Positions 63,588-64,000 of a stretch of DNA of 64,000 nucleotides are shown piece by piece; positions within the stretch are counted from its first letter, which is position 1; the number at the start of each line of letters is the position of its first letter. The notes beneath the pieces are model-generated. The model saw only the letters and a program-made list of their open reading frames with translations, made no database searches and was not told the DNA's origin. The position numbers and the translations under genes were made by a program. This DNA comes from Panagrolaimus kolymaensis. Taxonomy: Eukaryota; Nematoda; Chromadorea; Rhabditida; Panagrolaimidae. Where the stretch lies: contig JAJQJQ010000003.1 of the NCBI GenBank assembly GCA_028622995.1, positions 496,001 to 560,000 of the forward strand. Direction: 5' to 3'.

Positions 63588-64000
63588 CGCCTACTTTAAA
63601 GAAGACGTTGTCGAAGTGATGGGAATAATATTGTAACACGCGAAAGTCCACCAGGAGGGACGTTCTTCGTCTTTAATATTTCCCAAAGAAGATTTAATTG
63701 AATATAGTATGGCTAACACAAAAATATGTTATACCAACCTTCTCTTTGGTAATTCCTATAAAAAAATATATTCCATATGATAATATTCAAAGATTGCATA
63801 GAAAAAAAAGTGTAAAGTATTTTTCTTGTCTCTTTTATATATACACGAACAAAATATTATAATATACCGTAAAAATTTTTTACAGTATTTATCTATCATT
63901 AATATGTACGAAGATCGCGATAGTATTGTTCCAAAAAAAATTTTTACAAAAAATTTTCGCATAGTATTTTAAACTTTATATATATTTTTTTTTTACCACA
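63588..64000. other. Upstream flank of cbp-1
   Basis: 5' flank of cbp-1 running off the window. A TTTAAAGTAG just before the ATG could be a splice acceptor, so a 5' UTR exon or spliced leader is possible. No other gene was seen. Confidence 0.5.

Noticed and set aside
1..64000. tRNA, rRNA and CRISPR features
   Set aside because: I looked for tRNA B-box motifs and for spaced direct repeats; the only TTCGA-rich region is the transposon, and nothing folded into a cloverleaf by eye.

Overview
The window is strongly A+T-rich eukaryotic DNA. Exons are short, introns mostly 45-110 nt with long T tracts before the 3' AG, and long poly-A/poly-T stretches lie between genes. A FLP-13-type neuropeptide precursor (repeated PLIRFG-KR), a supplementary HNF4-like nuclear receptor, CUB-like secreted proteins, a ZYG-8-type doublecortin kinase and SL-acceptor-like AGs just before start codons all point to a chromadorean nematode. 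The intron density and gene content do not fit C. elegans itself. I cannot name the species. Exon models were built by hand from splice signals and frame; every multi-exon model closes with a length divisible by three.

Layout: 0.7-8.4 kb holds two convergent, similar-sized CUB-like secreted protein genes (786 and 790 aa). One carries a non-autonomous hAT-like transposon and a Helitron-like 3' end inside one long intron. 9.8-16.1 kb holds a nuclear hormone receptor, a small secreted Cys-rich protein, flp-13 and an orphan 7TM receptor. 16.8-21.5 kb holds a tandem pair of paralogues combining FLYWCH-like zinc modules with a degenerate OTU-like C-terminus. 22.5-31.4 kb holds the doublecortin kinase (zyg-8) and a polypeptide GalNAc-transferase (gly-5-like) with three alternative lectin exons. 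35.2-41.4 kb holds an NXT1/p15 mRNA export factor, a PALS1/MPP5-type MAGUK and a 5-HT1-like amine receptor. 41.4-53.5 kb is a gene desert with one foldback element. 53.5-55.2 kb holds an unrecognised secreted protein, and 56.9-63.6 kb a full-length CBP/p300 acetyltransferase (cbp-1).

The genes do not form an operon or single pathway; most are independent housekeeping, signalling and neuronal genes. The most notable biology is the FLYWCH/OTU-like tandem pair, the GalNAc-transferase exon cassette with a GC 5' splice site and a 33-nt spacer that should enforce exclusive exon choice, and the hAT-like element with an intact 8-bp target duplication.
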